This document shows positions 19,108 through 29,045 of a stretch of 64,000 nt of DNA, one piece after another. Below the pieces are notes generated by a model. It did no database searches and was not told where the DNA came from. It saw nothing but the letters and a program-made list of their open reading frames with translations. Source of the DNA: Nothophaeocryptopus gaeumannii (taxonomy: Eukaryota; Ascomycota; Dothideomycetes; Mycosphaerellales; Mycosphaerellaceae). How positions within the stretch are numbered: the stretch's first letter is position 1; every line of letters starts with the position of its first letter. The translations under genes were made by a program, and so were the position numbers. The stretch lies in NCBI GenBank assembly GCA_031771865.1, contig JASISA010000026.1:1364001-1428000 (forward strand). The letters are read 5' to 3'.

Positions 19108-21540
19108 ATGGCAGCTATAACTGGAAGGACGAAGCCGACGAAGGTGAAGAAGCAATACAATCGCGGGCAAAAGAGAAAGAGAGAAGATGTGGATACAGAG
19201 AAGCTGGAGCAGGCGGTGCAAGAGCTGGATACCAAGACCAAGTACACATCCTTCAGCGACCTGCCTCTGTCAGAACCGACGAAGGCGGGCTTGAAGTCGT
19301 CGCATTACAGTGCGCTTACAGACATTCAAGCAAAGGCGATACCGCTCGCGTTCAAAGGCGCAGATATCCTCGGAGCAGCCAAGACTGGCAGCGGAAAGAC
19401 CCTTGCGTTCTTGGTCCCCGTACTGGAGAACCTCTACCGCGCACAACACATCGGAGGAGATGCTGGACTCGGCGCACTGATTCTCACACCGACGAGAGAA
19501 CTTGCGATCCAAATCTTCGAGGTACTGAGGAAGGTGGGAGGCAAGGGTCATCTTTTTGCAGCAGGTCTGTTGATCGGAGGCAAGAGCTTGCGGGAGGAGC
19601 AAGATGCGCTGCTCAGAATGAACATTGTCATTTGCACCCCTGGGCGCGTACTGCAACATCTCTCGCAGACAGCAGGCTTCAACGCGGACAATCTCAGAAT
19701 GCTAGTCTTGGACGAGGCCGATCGTATTCTCGATATGGGCTTCCAACGAGATGTCGATGCGATCGTAGGTTACTTGCCGAAAGAGAGGCAGACATTGCTC
19801 TTCAGCGCAACGCAAAGTAAGCGAGTGTCAGATCTGGCTCGATTGTCTCTCCAAGACCCCGAGTACGTTGCCGTTCACGAGGCTGCTGCAGCCGCGACGC
19901 CTACAAACCTCCAGCAGAACTACGTGCTCACTCCGTTGCCTGACAAGCTTGACACGCTCTGGTCATTCATTCAGAATGCTAAGAAGTCGAAGATCATTGT
20001 CTTCTTCGCATCAACGAAGGAAGTGCGGTTCGTGTACGAGTCGTTTCGACACATGCAACCTGGTATCCCGCTGCTACATCTCACTGGCAAGCAGAAGCAG
20101 ACTGCCAGACTGGAGATCACGGAGAAGTTCTCCAAGGCCAAATACAGCTGTCTTTTTGCTACCGACGTCGTTGCACGTGGTTTGGACTTCCCTGCTGTTG
20201 ACTGGGTAGTGCAGGTAGACTGCCCAGAGGACGCGGATACCTACATTCATCGTGTCGGCCGAACAGCTCGTTACGAGCGCAACGGACGCGCGGTCTTGTT
20301 CCTCGAGCCAAGCGAGGAAGAGGGCATGCTCACCCGACTTGAACAGAAGAAAGTGCCCATTGAGCGCATCAACGTTCGCCAGAAGAAGCAGACGAGCATC
20401 AAGAACCAACTACAGAGCATGTGCTTTCAGGATCCACAGCTGAAGTTCTTAGCTCAAGGCGCGTTCAAGAACTACGTCAAGAGCTTGCACATCCAAAAGG
20501 ACAAGGAGATCTTCAGGCTGGAAAAGTACCCACTCGAGGAGTTTGCGTCCAGTCTAGGTCTTCCAGGTGCTCCGCGAATCAAGTTCTTGAAGGCCGACCA
20601 GGAAGAAGCGAAGAGACAGAAAAACGCATCAAGGCAAGCGCTGGTGGTATCCGAGTCCGAAGCTGGTGAGGAAGACAACGATGAGGAAGGCAAAGCGAAG
20701 AACAAGAAGAATGGCGTGAGGACCAAATACGACCGCATGTTCGAACGACAGAACCAAGACATATTGGCCGACCATTACCGAAGAAATATCAAGGACGACG
20801 ATGTCGACTTGAACAGACTGGACGGCGAGCAACAAGGGGACGATGATTTATTCGACATCAAGCGCATTATTCCTGCCGACGATAGCAAGTCAGATGCAGA
20901 CGATGCTTCCGATAATGACGAAGCCAAAGCCGCCGCCAGTGGCGTGAAAGCTATCAACATCCCAGGCGCTAAGACTCCCCTAATCCTTGACTCCAAACGG
21001 CGCGAGAAACTCCTCAAATCCAAGAAGAAACTAACAAAGCTCAAAGACAAGGGCTCAAAGCTTGTTTTCGACGAAGACGGCAATGCGCATGAGATCTATG
21101 AGCTCGAAGACGAAGAAGATTTCCGCGCTCGTGGAGAAGCTGAAGAACAACGCAAGAAGTTCTTGCTCGAAGAAGCAGAACGTGTTGCGAAGGCGGATAT
21201 CGCTGATAAGGCTCTTGCAAAGGAGAAGAGGAAGGCGAAGAGGGAGAAGAGGAAGGAGAGGGAGAAGGCCGAGAACGCGGAGGAGAAAGAGGCTGGTGTA
21301 GTTGGTCTTGGTGGTGGAGATCAGGATGCTTTTGCGAACTTTTTGCAGGACGCAGCTGGTAGTGACGACGAGGAAGAGTCTGGTAGTGACGACGGCGAGA
21401 GTGATGAGGAAGAGGAGCCGCAGGCTAAGAAGCCGAAATGGTTCCAGCAAAAGGGAAGACGGAAGGATCTTGATGGTGGCGAGAAGGAGATTGAGACGCT
21501 GGACGATCTGGAGGCTGAAGCGGCGAAGCTGCTGGGGTGA
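19108..21540 (+). CDS. dbp4: ATP-dependent RNA helicase Dbp4 (DEAD-box)
   Basis: Nucleolar helicase of the Hca4/Dbp4 family, required for 18S rRNA processing and release of U14 snoRNA. A single exon of 810 residues from ATG 19108 (MAAITGRTKPTKVKKQY); the upstream in-frame extension starts with GTG. Motifs: Q-motif with TDIQAKAIP, AAKTGSGKT, PTRELA, TPGR, DEAD, SAT, DVVARGLDFPAVDWV and HRVGRTAR. After the core comes the Dbp4 block KSLHIQKDKEIFRLEKYPLE. The C-terminal third is rich in Lys, Glu and Asp with coiled-coil character (about residues 670-760) and acidic Ser/Asp clusters, typical for the family. Confidence 0.95.
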   Translation: MAAITGRTKPTKVKKQYNRGQKRKREDVDTEKLEQAVQELDTKTKYTSFSDLPLSEPTKAGLKSSHYSALTDIQAKAIPLAFKGADILGAAKTGSGKTLAFLVPVLENLYRAQHIGGDAGLGALILTPTRELAIQIFEVLRKVGGKGHLFAAGLLIGGKSLREEQDALLRMNIVICTPGRVLQHLSQTAGFNADNLRMLVLDEADRILDMGFQRDVDAIVGYLPKERQTLLFSATQSKRVSDLARLSLQDPEYVAVHEAAAAATPTNLQQNYVLTPLPDKLDTLWSFIQNAKKSKIIVFFASTKEVRFVYESFRHMQPGIPLLHLTGKQKQTARLEITEKFSKAKYSCLFATDVVARGLDFPAVDWVVQVDCPEDADTYIHRVGRTARYERNGRAVLFLEPSEEEGMLTRLEQKKVPIERINVRQKKQTSIKNQLQSMCFQDPQLKFLAQGAFKNYVKSLHIQKDKEIFRLEKYPLEEFASSLGLPGAPRIKFLKADQEEAKRQKNASRQALVVSESEAGEEDNDEEGKAKNKKNGVRTKYDRMFERQNQDILADHYRRNIKDDDVDLNRLDGEQQGDDDLFDIKRIIPADDSKSDADDASDNDEAKAAASGVKAINIPGAKTPLILDSKRREKLLKSKKKLTKLKDKGSKLVFDEDGNAHEIYELEDEEDFRARGEAEEQRKKFLLEEAERVAKADIADKALAKEKRKAKREKRKEREKAENAEEKEAGVVGLGGGDQDAFANFLQDAAGSDDEEESGSDDGESDEEEEPQAKKPKWFQQKGRRKDLDGGEKEIETLDDLEAEAAKLLG

Positions 21541-21884
21541 AAGACACCCTGTCAATATTGTACAGATCGCACTCAGAAAGATGTTCAGATTCTCTTTCTG
21601 ACTGTCCCTCCCATATCAGCGCCCTCATCAAGGCGAACCCAACGTGATGGAGGTTTCGGAACAAAGTCTTGGCAGAAGGGCAGTGTTGAAGTCAAAGGTT
21701 GGGTAAGCAACAATATGGGCACTGTGAGCTATCAGCAGGTGTCCTGATGATGTGGAGAAGCTTGCTTTTCGACAGCAGCCGTAAAAAGTCGTCATCTTTG
21801 CTACTTCCTCGTGAGTTTCTTCAAGTCCTCGTTCGCGGACGCCTGCTGTCGCCATCAAAGCCATCAACATGGGTCCCCGGAAGC
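21541..21884. other. Intergenic
   Basis: 344 bases between dbp4 and the membrane-protein gene. No gene recognised. Confidence 0.4.
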
Positions 21885-22554
21885 ATGAAGCACAATTCCA
21901 TTATCGGGATGCGTCCGTTCTCGCGAACCAACAGTGAGAGCTCACCGCCTTCATACCACACTCATCTTAGCGAAGCGGCCTCAACTCGAGGCTCGGAGCC
22001 CGCAGAAGAAGACCGAGCCTCATCAATCGACATCGAAACCATTGTCCAACCTCGAGCACCAGCAAACGATCCCTTCCTGCAACTGCTACCCAACCGGCGT
22101 CTGGGGCCACAAATGCCCTTGCCGCTTTGTGCAGCAGCGCGGCCTACCAGGAACATACATCCTCCTCACCCTCCTCATCCTCCTCATCCTCTTCACCATA
22201 GCCCTCATAACCACCACCCAAGTCCTCTCCGACAACCAGGCCATGCCTCAAAAACTATGCGACCACGCACCTTTCCTCGCAGCACCCGTCGGCCGCTACG
22301 TTCTCTTCATCATCGTGGTGATCATCTTCTGGATACCGTCCTTTTTCATGTCGTGCATTATTAAGAATCCGGCGAAATTGTGGATGATGATGTTCATGAT
22401 GATGGTGGGACTTACGGTTTTCGTGATGGGTTTGGGAACGTGGATGCAATTTGAGGTGAGGGTGTGTGATTTGGGGAAGGTGCATTATATGCAGGAGAAT
22501 GGGACTTGGAGTGAGGAGCCGTGCTATAGGGGATTTCTTGAACGGAGCAGATGA
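21885..22554 (+). CDS. Three-TM hypothetical membrane protein, frame break or short intron near N-terminus
   Basis: The C-terminal frame (to TGA 22554) is convincing: CNCYPTGVWGHKCPCRFVQQRGLPGTY, then hydrophobic segments YILLTLLILLILFTIALI, YVLFIIVVIIFWIPSFF and LWMMMFMMMVGLTVFVM, then a polar tail. The Cys-rich motif just before the first segment may be membrane-proximal. Upstream, the more protein-like frame (from ATG 21885, MKHNSIIGMRPF, with SPPSYHTHLSEAAS and SSIDIETIVQPRAP) is one base out of register. A 37-nt GTGAGA..CTTAG intron (21934-21970) would join frames but discards that sequence. A one-base indel near 22060-22090 is the other explanation. Function unknown. Confidence 0.55.
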
Positions 22555-22696
22555 GGGATGAGATGGGTGGGGGTCTGAGCAGTATGAGTGCTTTTCTATT
22601 GTTGATCCTATTAGGCTGTCAGTAGTCAGCGTTTTCCAATGTCATACCCGCGAAGAATGCTTCCTACACAACCCTTTGACAGCATCTCGCCCCCAA

Positions 22697-24257
22697 TCAA
22701 GCCACCTGATAAGGCTGCGTCTCAAGAGAGATATAATATGCCAGCTCTTTCTGATAGGCTTCAATAGGCCTCGCAGGGTGATACGTCCGCCTCTGACACC
22801 CTTTCGCCACTTCTTTACCTGCAAAGCGATCTGCGATCCAGTCCAACCAGACACGTTGACCGGCGTACATGACAGGCACGTGGCCGACCCCTGCGAAGGT
22901 GGCATATTCGAGCTGACTATCCGGTACGTTGGTGCAAGTCTTGTTGACAGCCTCGTTGACCTGCCAATTATCAGCGAACAAGCTCCCCAGAGGCGGTATC
23001 TTCCTAGTCTCCGATGTCTCACAGAATCAAACGCAATGGTCGTATCATTCGCCCCCTCAATGACCAACATCGGTCCAGCGAATTCCTTGCCGCCGTTCTC
23101 CACCAGATCCGTAAATTGATGGAAAGCAGATGTATTCGCCAGCTCAGACCTCACCAATCCAGCTTCCGAAATCGCCGCCACCACCGCAGAGTTACACCCT
23201 CGGATCTCTTCTAACAGCTTTTGACGTTGGATACCCTTCTCAGTCAACCACATGTCCTTCTCAAACCCCGGTATAATCTCAGGCAGCCCATTTCCAACAA
23301 GAACTCCAGCCAACTGTAAAGTCTCCGGTGAATACTTGATCACTGAACGAAGGTCTGTGGGGGGCGAGCCACTGATTGTTCCGAGGTATCCTTTGACCGG
23401 ACGGACTTTTTGCCTTTGGGCGGCGTTCCACGCTGCTCCACCGCCTTGTGAGTGACCGACGATGACGAAGTTAGTGCTCAGCTCTGGAAATGCGGTCTGC
23501 GCAGCTTTGACGGAGTGGAAGAGGTCGTTAGCGTGGGAAGGATGGTTGAAGGGGATATGTTTGATTAAGGTGCGGTTTGGGTAGTGCGTGACGCCGAGAC
23601 CTTGTGGACGAACTTCTGGTCAGCCATCCTGTCTAGATTGTAGTGAACGCGACTTAGGCAAGTCTTACCCACGTAGTCAGGCGCAACTACCACATAGCCT
23701 TGCAGAGCCATGATGTAAGGTCCGCTGTACTGATACCAAAGATTCCGGATATGACTTGGAGCACACTCGCCAAAAGTCCCAGAAAGTCCATGCGACCATA
23801 CGATTACAGCATAGTGGCCTGGGTTTCGAGGGTCTTCTCGCGGCATCCATGGCCAGAGGACGTAGGCGGACGCCGGGACGGAACAGCCATCATTAGTCTC
23901 AGACTGGTACAAGAAGCGAGACATGGCTGTGTTCGGGGCCAAAGTGTAGAAGCTCGTGTTTGTGAGCTCTTCTTTTTTCAGAAGCGATCCAGGCGGCAAA
24001 TGCTGGCTGTCGCTTGGAGCTTTGTAGAATGAATCTTGAGCTACGCTGCTTCCTGCCCAGTTGGACTGTTCAAACTGAATCGCGACATTGATGTTGTTGG
24101 TTGTGGTTTTGTCGAGTCCTGCTGCATTGATCTGTTCGGCGCTCAGCGAGAAGGTCGAGTTCCAGGTGTTGCTTTGACGCTCGAATGCTGCGGTCTGGGC
24201 CAATGCGACGGTAGCTTGTGCCAGCAGCAAGCGAAGTGTGGTGACCCAGCAAATCAT
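22697..24257 (-). CDS. Secreted lipase/esterase, alpha/beta-hydrolase (fungal secretory LIP type)
   Basis: Three exons: complement 23669-24257, 23023-23600 and 22697-22960, with introns of 68 and 62 nt. They encode 476 residues. The N-terminus MICWVTTLRLLLAQATVALAQ is a signal peptide. The nucleophile elbow GHSQGGGAAW (exon 2), the acid in GANDTT and the His in GVGHVP form a plausible catalytic triad. The loop WSHGLSGTFGECAPS and the segment VVVAPDYVG match secretory lipases of the Candida/Aspergillus LIP type. The substrate is probably an acylglycerol or other ester outside the cell. Several NxT/NxS sites suggest glycosylation. I chose ATG 24257 because it starts the signal peptide. Confidence 0.87.
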
Positions 24258-24913
24258 CGTTCCTTTTCCGACTATTGCACTGGTTAGACGCGATGTCCAA
24301 AATATCACCGAGGCCCATGACTGTATATATCAGGCCTCAGTGACATAGTGACCCTAACACCAGCCATTGACCTAGGTGTGGATATGCTGCATGGCCTTGA
24401 TATGCACGCAGGGTTAAATGGACCCTTGTACCTGGACTCGCATGTCACCGGAAAGCCGGTGAATGGCGAACGAAGATCGTACTGCAGCGTTTGAAACCAA
24501 GACCAGACACTGTACGACTACATAAATGATCATTGATCTTGAGGTCACCATCAGACGAAGAAATGAGCATGAGAGTCTGCGAGTTGTCGGTCGATCAAGT
24601 GACGAGGAAGGATAATTCAATATGGCTGGTTCTGAGCGGGATGGAAGGGAAGGAACAAGGTACTGCGGAGACGCGGTTTTCGCTGAGCACCGTATCCAGT
24701 TACGGCTACATGTTCGTGGCATTCATTGATCTTGCGTTCATATGTGGTCGGGCAAGTCACCGTTTCTAGCGTGAGAGCTTTCTCTCAGATTCTTCCGTCT
24801 TGCATGTAGATGATAGTAGGAAGTCGGTCGATGCTGTTATCGTTTAGTTCATCTTTGAGCTTCTCTATTGATTTCATGTGGACAAGACTTTGCTTAGTGC
24901 TTGGCCAAGGCTG
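24258..24913. other. Intergenic
   Basis: About 650 bases between the lipase promoter side and the 3' end of the ACP-thioesterase gene. AT-richer than the neighbours, with no supported gene or repeat. Confidence 0.4.
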
Positions 24914-26026
24914 TCAGACTGTGATCTCGGTTAGTTTACATATTTGAAAATGGGTTCGAAGACTTGCGTGTGGTGGCTGAGTGATCTGGAAGTGGTTGCC
25001 AGTCATGTAATCATAAGTGTACTGTGCTCCCGGCAGAAGCTTCTCCCAACCCTCGGATTGCAGATTGCCTCTGGGCTCTAGCAGAAAGCGGGTAACTTTG
25101 ACGTCCATGTCAACTTGCAGTCCTGACTCAGGAACGCTCTTCACAAGGCCTTCCTTGACCCAAATGAAGTCGACCTTGGCAGGCACCTGATCTCGTCCGA
25201 GTGAGGTCGGCATATACTTCTCCACGGATATCACAGTGGACGTGAAATGTTGCACAAGCCATTCTGGCGCTTTCTTCTCGCCTGAAGCGCCCATGAGACC
25301 TTTCCGGGTGAGCTCTGCAACCACCTGTGCCGGAAGGGCTTCGTAGTGTAGGCGACATGGAGAGTCTATGAGGATGAGTCGTTCGACCTTCTCGCCCTTG
25401 GCCACCAGCAATTTGGTGACCTCGTAGCTATAGTAGCCGCCAGCGGACCAGCCACCAAGAATGTACGGCTTGCCTTTGGGCTGAAGTTTCCTGACCTCAT
25501 CAACCCATAACCGAGCCATCCGCTCGATTGAACAGGTGAAATTCTGAGCCTGTCGTAGGAAAGGCGAATTCAGACCAATCAGACAGATGTCCTTGCCAGC
25601 AGGTGGTAGAGTGCCATAAGAAGTCCCAGCACCACTGCCATCTGGGAAGAGGAAAACTACCTTGCTGGCAGTGGCCGGCTTGCCCTGGAGGACAACGGAT
25701 AACGGGACTTTGGGCTTAGGAACGCCCTCCCAAGGGTCAGTCGGCTCGGGTGGAGATGCTGAGCCAGCGCCTGTGCCATTGCTGGCCGCCTTTGAGCCTC
25801 CACAGAGGTAGTTCTTGAAGTCGCCCACAGTCGGGTATTTGGTGAAGACGTCAGCTGGAACGTCGATGGCGGCCTGGCTTTTGATGTCGGATGCCGTTGC
25901 CGTGGCAAGGAGATCGCCCAGGCCGAGAAACTTCCACGTCTCGTGATCTTGGAAATCTTCCGGTTCAACAGAGATGGCCTCGCCAATCACCCTCAGAGCA
26001 TCTTGGACCTGTTCTTCTGAAGCCAT
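24914..26026 (-). CDS. Stand-alone ACP-like + thioesterase didomain protein, ACP serine missing
   Basis: A 370-residue single-exon protein that looks like the detached C-terminus of a non-reducing polyketide synthase. Residues 1-75 align to an acyl-carrier protein (VIGEAISVEPEDF ... VPADVFTKYPTVGDFKNYL), but the phosphopantetheine site, normally G-x-D-S-L, reads GLGDLL, so the carrier serine is absent. A Gly/Ser/Pro linker follows (about 76-105). Then comes a thioesterase: VFLFPDGSGAGTSY, the GGWSAGGYYSYE nucleophile elbow (Ser near 193), LILIDSPCR and the catalytic-His-type GNHFQI near the end. The thioesterase may be active; the ACP cannot be primed in the normal way. No synthase lies nearby. 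It could be a scaffold, an editing hydrolase acting in trans, or a relic. Confidence 0.82.
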   Translation of the reverse strand: MASEEQVQDALRVIGEAISVEPEDFQDHETWKFLGLGDLLATATASDIKSQAAIDVPADVFTKYPTVGDFKNYLCGGSKAASNGTGAGSASPPEPTDPWEGVPKPKVPLSVVLQGKPATASKVVFLFPDGSGAGTSYGTLPPAGKDICLIGLNSPFLRQAQNFTCSIERMARLWVDEVRKLQPKGKPYILGGWSAGGYYSYEVTKLLVAKGEKVERLILIDSPCRLHYEALPAQVVAELTRKGLMGASGEKKAPEWLVQHFTSTVISVEKYMPTSLGRDQVPAKVDFIWVKEGLVKSVPESGLQVDMDVKVTRFLLEPRGNLQSEGWEKLLPGAQYTYDYMTGNHFQITQPPHASLRTHFQICKLTEITV

Positions 26027-26457
26027 TTCTTGTATTTGTATGGTCCCTTAAGAAGACTCCAATTTCGATGAGGTGTTACCGTTGAACAGAGAACTGCGCA
26101 GCTAAATATAGAAACGGCCTTGGCATTTGAACATCCGGCGTAGGTTCCACTTTCCCACAACTCCCTTCAACAACATGTCCGCACAACTTCATCCTGCCAA
26201 CATCGAAGGACCTCGCTTGTCGTCATATGCAGCGCTGCTCGCGCTTCTTGCTAAGATGCTGTTCAGAAGGACCATCCGGTGTCTGTCGATTCCCATCGCG
26301 TAGTTACACGGTTCTGCGGGCCGGAGACCATGAGGTACTTAGAACGAACACCCACACGAATCCCGAGGTCTGGAGACCTGAGACCAGTCGCGCTCGACGC
26401 CTTCGCGAGAGGACTGCAAGAAAGCGAAGAACATCAATTCATGGGTATCTCAAAACG
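26027..26457. other. Intergenic
   Basis: About 430 bases: the promoter of the ACP-thioesterase gene and the 3' flank of the next gene. A forward open frame crossing 26279-26593 has no family signal and runs antisense into a real gene. Confidence 0.4.
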
Positions 26458-27870
26458 CTACTCTGTTCTTTTATTCCTCGGCGTATTACCCTCAAGCTCC
26501 ACCGGTGCCGGTTGTGACCCTACAAGCTCTTTCGCCCCCGTGTCTTGCCCAAGCTCGTGCCTCATGGCGCTCGCACCACCATCAAGCTCATGACTCCTCC
26601 AGTCCGGCGGAAGTTCATGTACCGCAGTATCTGGTGCCGGAGAAGAAGAAGATTCATTCTTCGTCTCCACCATCCCATCTTTGCCCTCATCAGCCTTGTT
26701 TACGTTTCCTCCTCCGGTCGTCATGCCCTCTTCAACACCCTTGCGAGCTTTTTGTCGCTTTGTGAGAAAGAACCAAGCCGCCAGTCCGGCGATCAACCCT
26801 ACACCGACGACAACTCCGATTACAATCCCCGCGATCGCTCCTCCACTCAGCCCTCCGCTACTTCCAATCGATGTCGGCGCAGGCAACGCTGCGGGGACGC
26901 GACTATTCTGACTCCAAAGAGTAATCCTCGGACATATCAAACCCGCTGTCGAATACTGAATCGTACTAGGTCTCTCCGCGTTCGCTATGGGCATCCAAAT
27001 CGCCAGAAGAGGATCCACCGACGTCCCCACAAGGTCGTAGGTGTAGTCGCTGTAATCGAGGGATTGTGTTAGAAGGGGGTAGTAGGCGTCATAGGCTGTG
27101 ATGTTTGTGTAGCAGTCTGTGCTGTAGATGACGGAGGAGTTGTAGCCGGTTAGTGCTGCGAGGAGGAGGAGGATATGTAAGTTTTGGCGCTTTCGTTCAA
27201 AATTTATGTTGTGCTGGGTTGGTTTGGGATATGTGGGACTTGACTTACGAGTAGCATTCACCACCTGCGTGGTACTATTGAAGAATTTACTGCATTGCTT
27301 CGGCAGATTCGCATTCAACATAGTCTGAATATCCGCACAAACGGTATAGATACTCGTCGTGGTCAAATTGCTATTCGGATACGGCGTGGGATTAAGCGTG
27401 AGTTCCAATGCGTATTGTTGCGCGTCATCTCTGATCGCGTTGATACAGTCTTGATCCAAAGTCTGTGCGCACGTGCCATTATCGCTCTGCCCTCGTCGGA
27501 CGGCGTTGTCGTTCAGAGGACCGATCGCCATGCCGCAGACATCGTAACCGAGACTGAAATCGTCAGAGTAGTTTGCTGCGTTGGGGTTGAGCCAGGTGGT
27601 ATATTGAAGTTTGGAGGTGTTGAAGGCTTGGGTCAGGGTGATGGCGAGGTCGATGGGGAGGGTCTTTCCGGTCGTGCTGTTTTGATCTTGTTGTGTGCCT
27701 TGGTCGACGTTCGGATTGTAGGAGACCGATCCACTGCCGTTGGCTTGACTGAAAGATCCATTGCAAAGCAGGATGTTATTGAAAGCTCCTGCTGTAGTTT
27801 GGCCTTGCACTGCGATGACCAGCAGCGAGAGGCCGAGCAATTGAAGTATTCGAGACATCTTCTTCGCCAT
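26458..27870 (-). CDS. Single-pass cell-surface glycoprotein, hypothetical
   Basis: Exons complement 27249-27870 and 26458-27155, with a 93-nt intron (27156-27248), encode 439 residues. MAKKMSRILQLLGLSLLVIAV is a signal peptide. The ectodomain (about residues 25-305) has many NxS/T sites and paired cysteines (ILLCNGSF, YDVCGMAIG, TVCADIQTM, STDCYTN). A glycine-rich membrane span follows (GAIAGIVIGVVVGVGLIAG, then TKRQKARK). The cytoplasmic tail (about 95 residues) is hydrophilic with VHELPPDW, HELG and VELEG. This layout is common for fungal surface sensors or adhesins, but I recognise no named family. The intron is a multiple of three and has no in-frame stop. Confidence 0.78.
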   Translation of the reverse strand: MAKKMSRILQLLGLSLLVIAVQGQTTAGAFNNILLCNGSFSQANGSGSVSYNPNVDQGTQQDQNSTTGKTLPIDLAITLTQAFNTSKLQYTTWLNPNAANYSDDFSLGYDVCGMAIGPLNDNAVRRGQSDNGTCAQTLDQDCINAIRDDAQQYALELTLNPTPYPNSNLTTTSIYTVCADIQTMLNANLPKQCSKFFNSTTQVVNATRKSSPTYPKPTQHNINFERKRQNLHILLLLAALTGYNSSVIYSTDCYTNITAYDAYYPLLTQSLDYSDYTYDLVGTSVDPLLAIWMPIANAERPSTIQYSTAGLICPRITLWSQNSRVPAALPAPTSIGSSGGLSGGAIAGIVIGVVVGVGLIAGLAAWFFLTKRQKARKGVEEGMTTGGGNVNKADEGKDGMVETKNESSSSPAPDTAVHELPPDWRSHELDGGASAMRHELGQDTGAKELVGSQPAPVELEGNTPRNKRTE

Positions 27871-28403
27871 CGTGGGAGGCCTGGAAGGTGAGAAAGAGAG
27901 AGGGTTGACAGAAGGAAGGGAAGAGAACGTCGATGGCGCAGTGATCCTACATGAACGACCGTGGTTTATCCTCCGATTCCTGTTCCGTCTGGTGGCATCG
28001 CGTAGATCCACGCCGCGCATTGGTCAAGTAGACCGACAAGCGCGAAGAGGCGTTGTTCAGCTGCTGGACGCCTGCTTCTCGGAGGAAATGCTCCTAGACT
28101 TGCCTTTTGCGGGCTTTTTTGAATCAATATTACCTGTGAACGCTTCAAGTCGAGGCAGGAAAAGAGAGCAACCGGTAACGTCTTCGAGTTCGAAATTGTT
28201 GTTTCGCGAAGACCAAGATCTTTGTGGAACATCTGGTGCAATGATGCGGATGAAGTCAGGCGTCCAGCATCCTGGCAATCTGCGGCACAGTTGCGCCATG
28301 CCGTGAAGAGTTAGATTGTTCCAAAAGGGGCAGCTCTCCACGTTGTCGTCAACGGCGAGGGTCTCTTGGCGGTCATGGCTCTGTCACGAGTTGACGCTCG
28401 GGC
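27871..28403. other. Intergenic with weak open frames
   Basis: About 530 bases upstream of the surface-protein gene. A reverse open frame (28057-28341) reads MAQLCRRLPGCWTPDF... without a domain I know. It could be a short fragment of an F-box/BTB-type hypothetical gene, but there is not enough to call it. Confidence 0.35.
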
Positions 28404-28515
28404 TCTAAAGACAAGATTCGATCAGCACAAGTCCAAGAAGATATCAGAGTCTTGCTATTGACTTACCTGATGAGCCTCCTGAGATGGCTACGACTTTACC
28501 TTCGAAGCTCGCCAT
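28404..28515 (-). pseudogene. First exon of a short-chain dehydrogenase, rest missing
   Basis: ATG 28515 starts MASFEGKVVAISGGSSG, the classic N-terminus of a short-chain dehydrogenase/reductase, with the glycine-rich NAD(P) loop about to complete. It stops at a good donor (GTAAGT, exon 28467-28515). The next acceptor (intron 28405-28466) leads into sequence that does not continue the TGxxxGIG fold (expected GIGLAT) and meets a stop within about 10 codons. The rest of the enzyme is not found downstream. A 5' exon relic left after deletion or rearrangement is the simplest reading. Confidence 0.6.
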
Positions 28516-29045
28516 TTTTGCGGATCAATCTGTTCGATAAGTGGTCTTTTTCGATGTTTCGACTCGGAACATCCTTCCTTTATACTATAGCTAGCCTGCT
28601 TATAGTCTAGGAGTGCAACCCTTTCTTCACCATCATGAAATCTGACCGAGATGCAGCTCATGCCCTCGGCAATCCCGCACTCGAGAAACGGAGCAAAGCG
28701 TCAGAGTAGAGCGCATAAGCCAAGGTCTGTGATAGCTAGCCAGCTTTATCTGCTCCCCATGAAGTCCACCATCTGGGTAGTTGCACAGCTATAAGCTTCC
28801 CCACTAGATGAATCCCTCTGACGCATTGTATGCAGGTACAGACAGCAATCCGGGGCAACGCTTCTTGAGCCTCCAATGCTGTATAGACTTGCTCACATCA
28901 ATGCCTTCCATGCTGCCTCAGGATCCTTCAGCAGATGAGGGGCGGGCAGCTGTGTTGGATATGCAGCAAGTAGTTCAGAAAGCCGCCCCGACTCCATCTT
29001 CTCTCCACGTCTTCAAACTTACTCCTCTCCTCAAATCTCGCAAGA
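28516..29045. other. Intergenic, divergent
   Basis: 530 bases between the dehydrogenase relic and the EthD gene. TATA-like ATACTATA and CTTATAGTC sequences lie near 28580-28610, upstream of the relic start. No gene recognised; the open frame 28808-29125 begins without family signal and overlaps the EthD start. Confidence 0.4.

Noticed and set aside
27295..27891. 198-codon forward open frame
   Set aside because: Antisense of the surface-protein exon 1, whose signal peptide and glycosylation sites are convincing.
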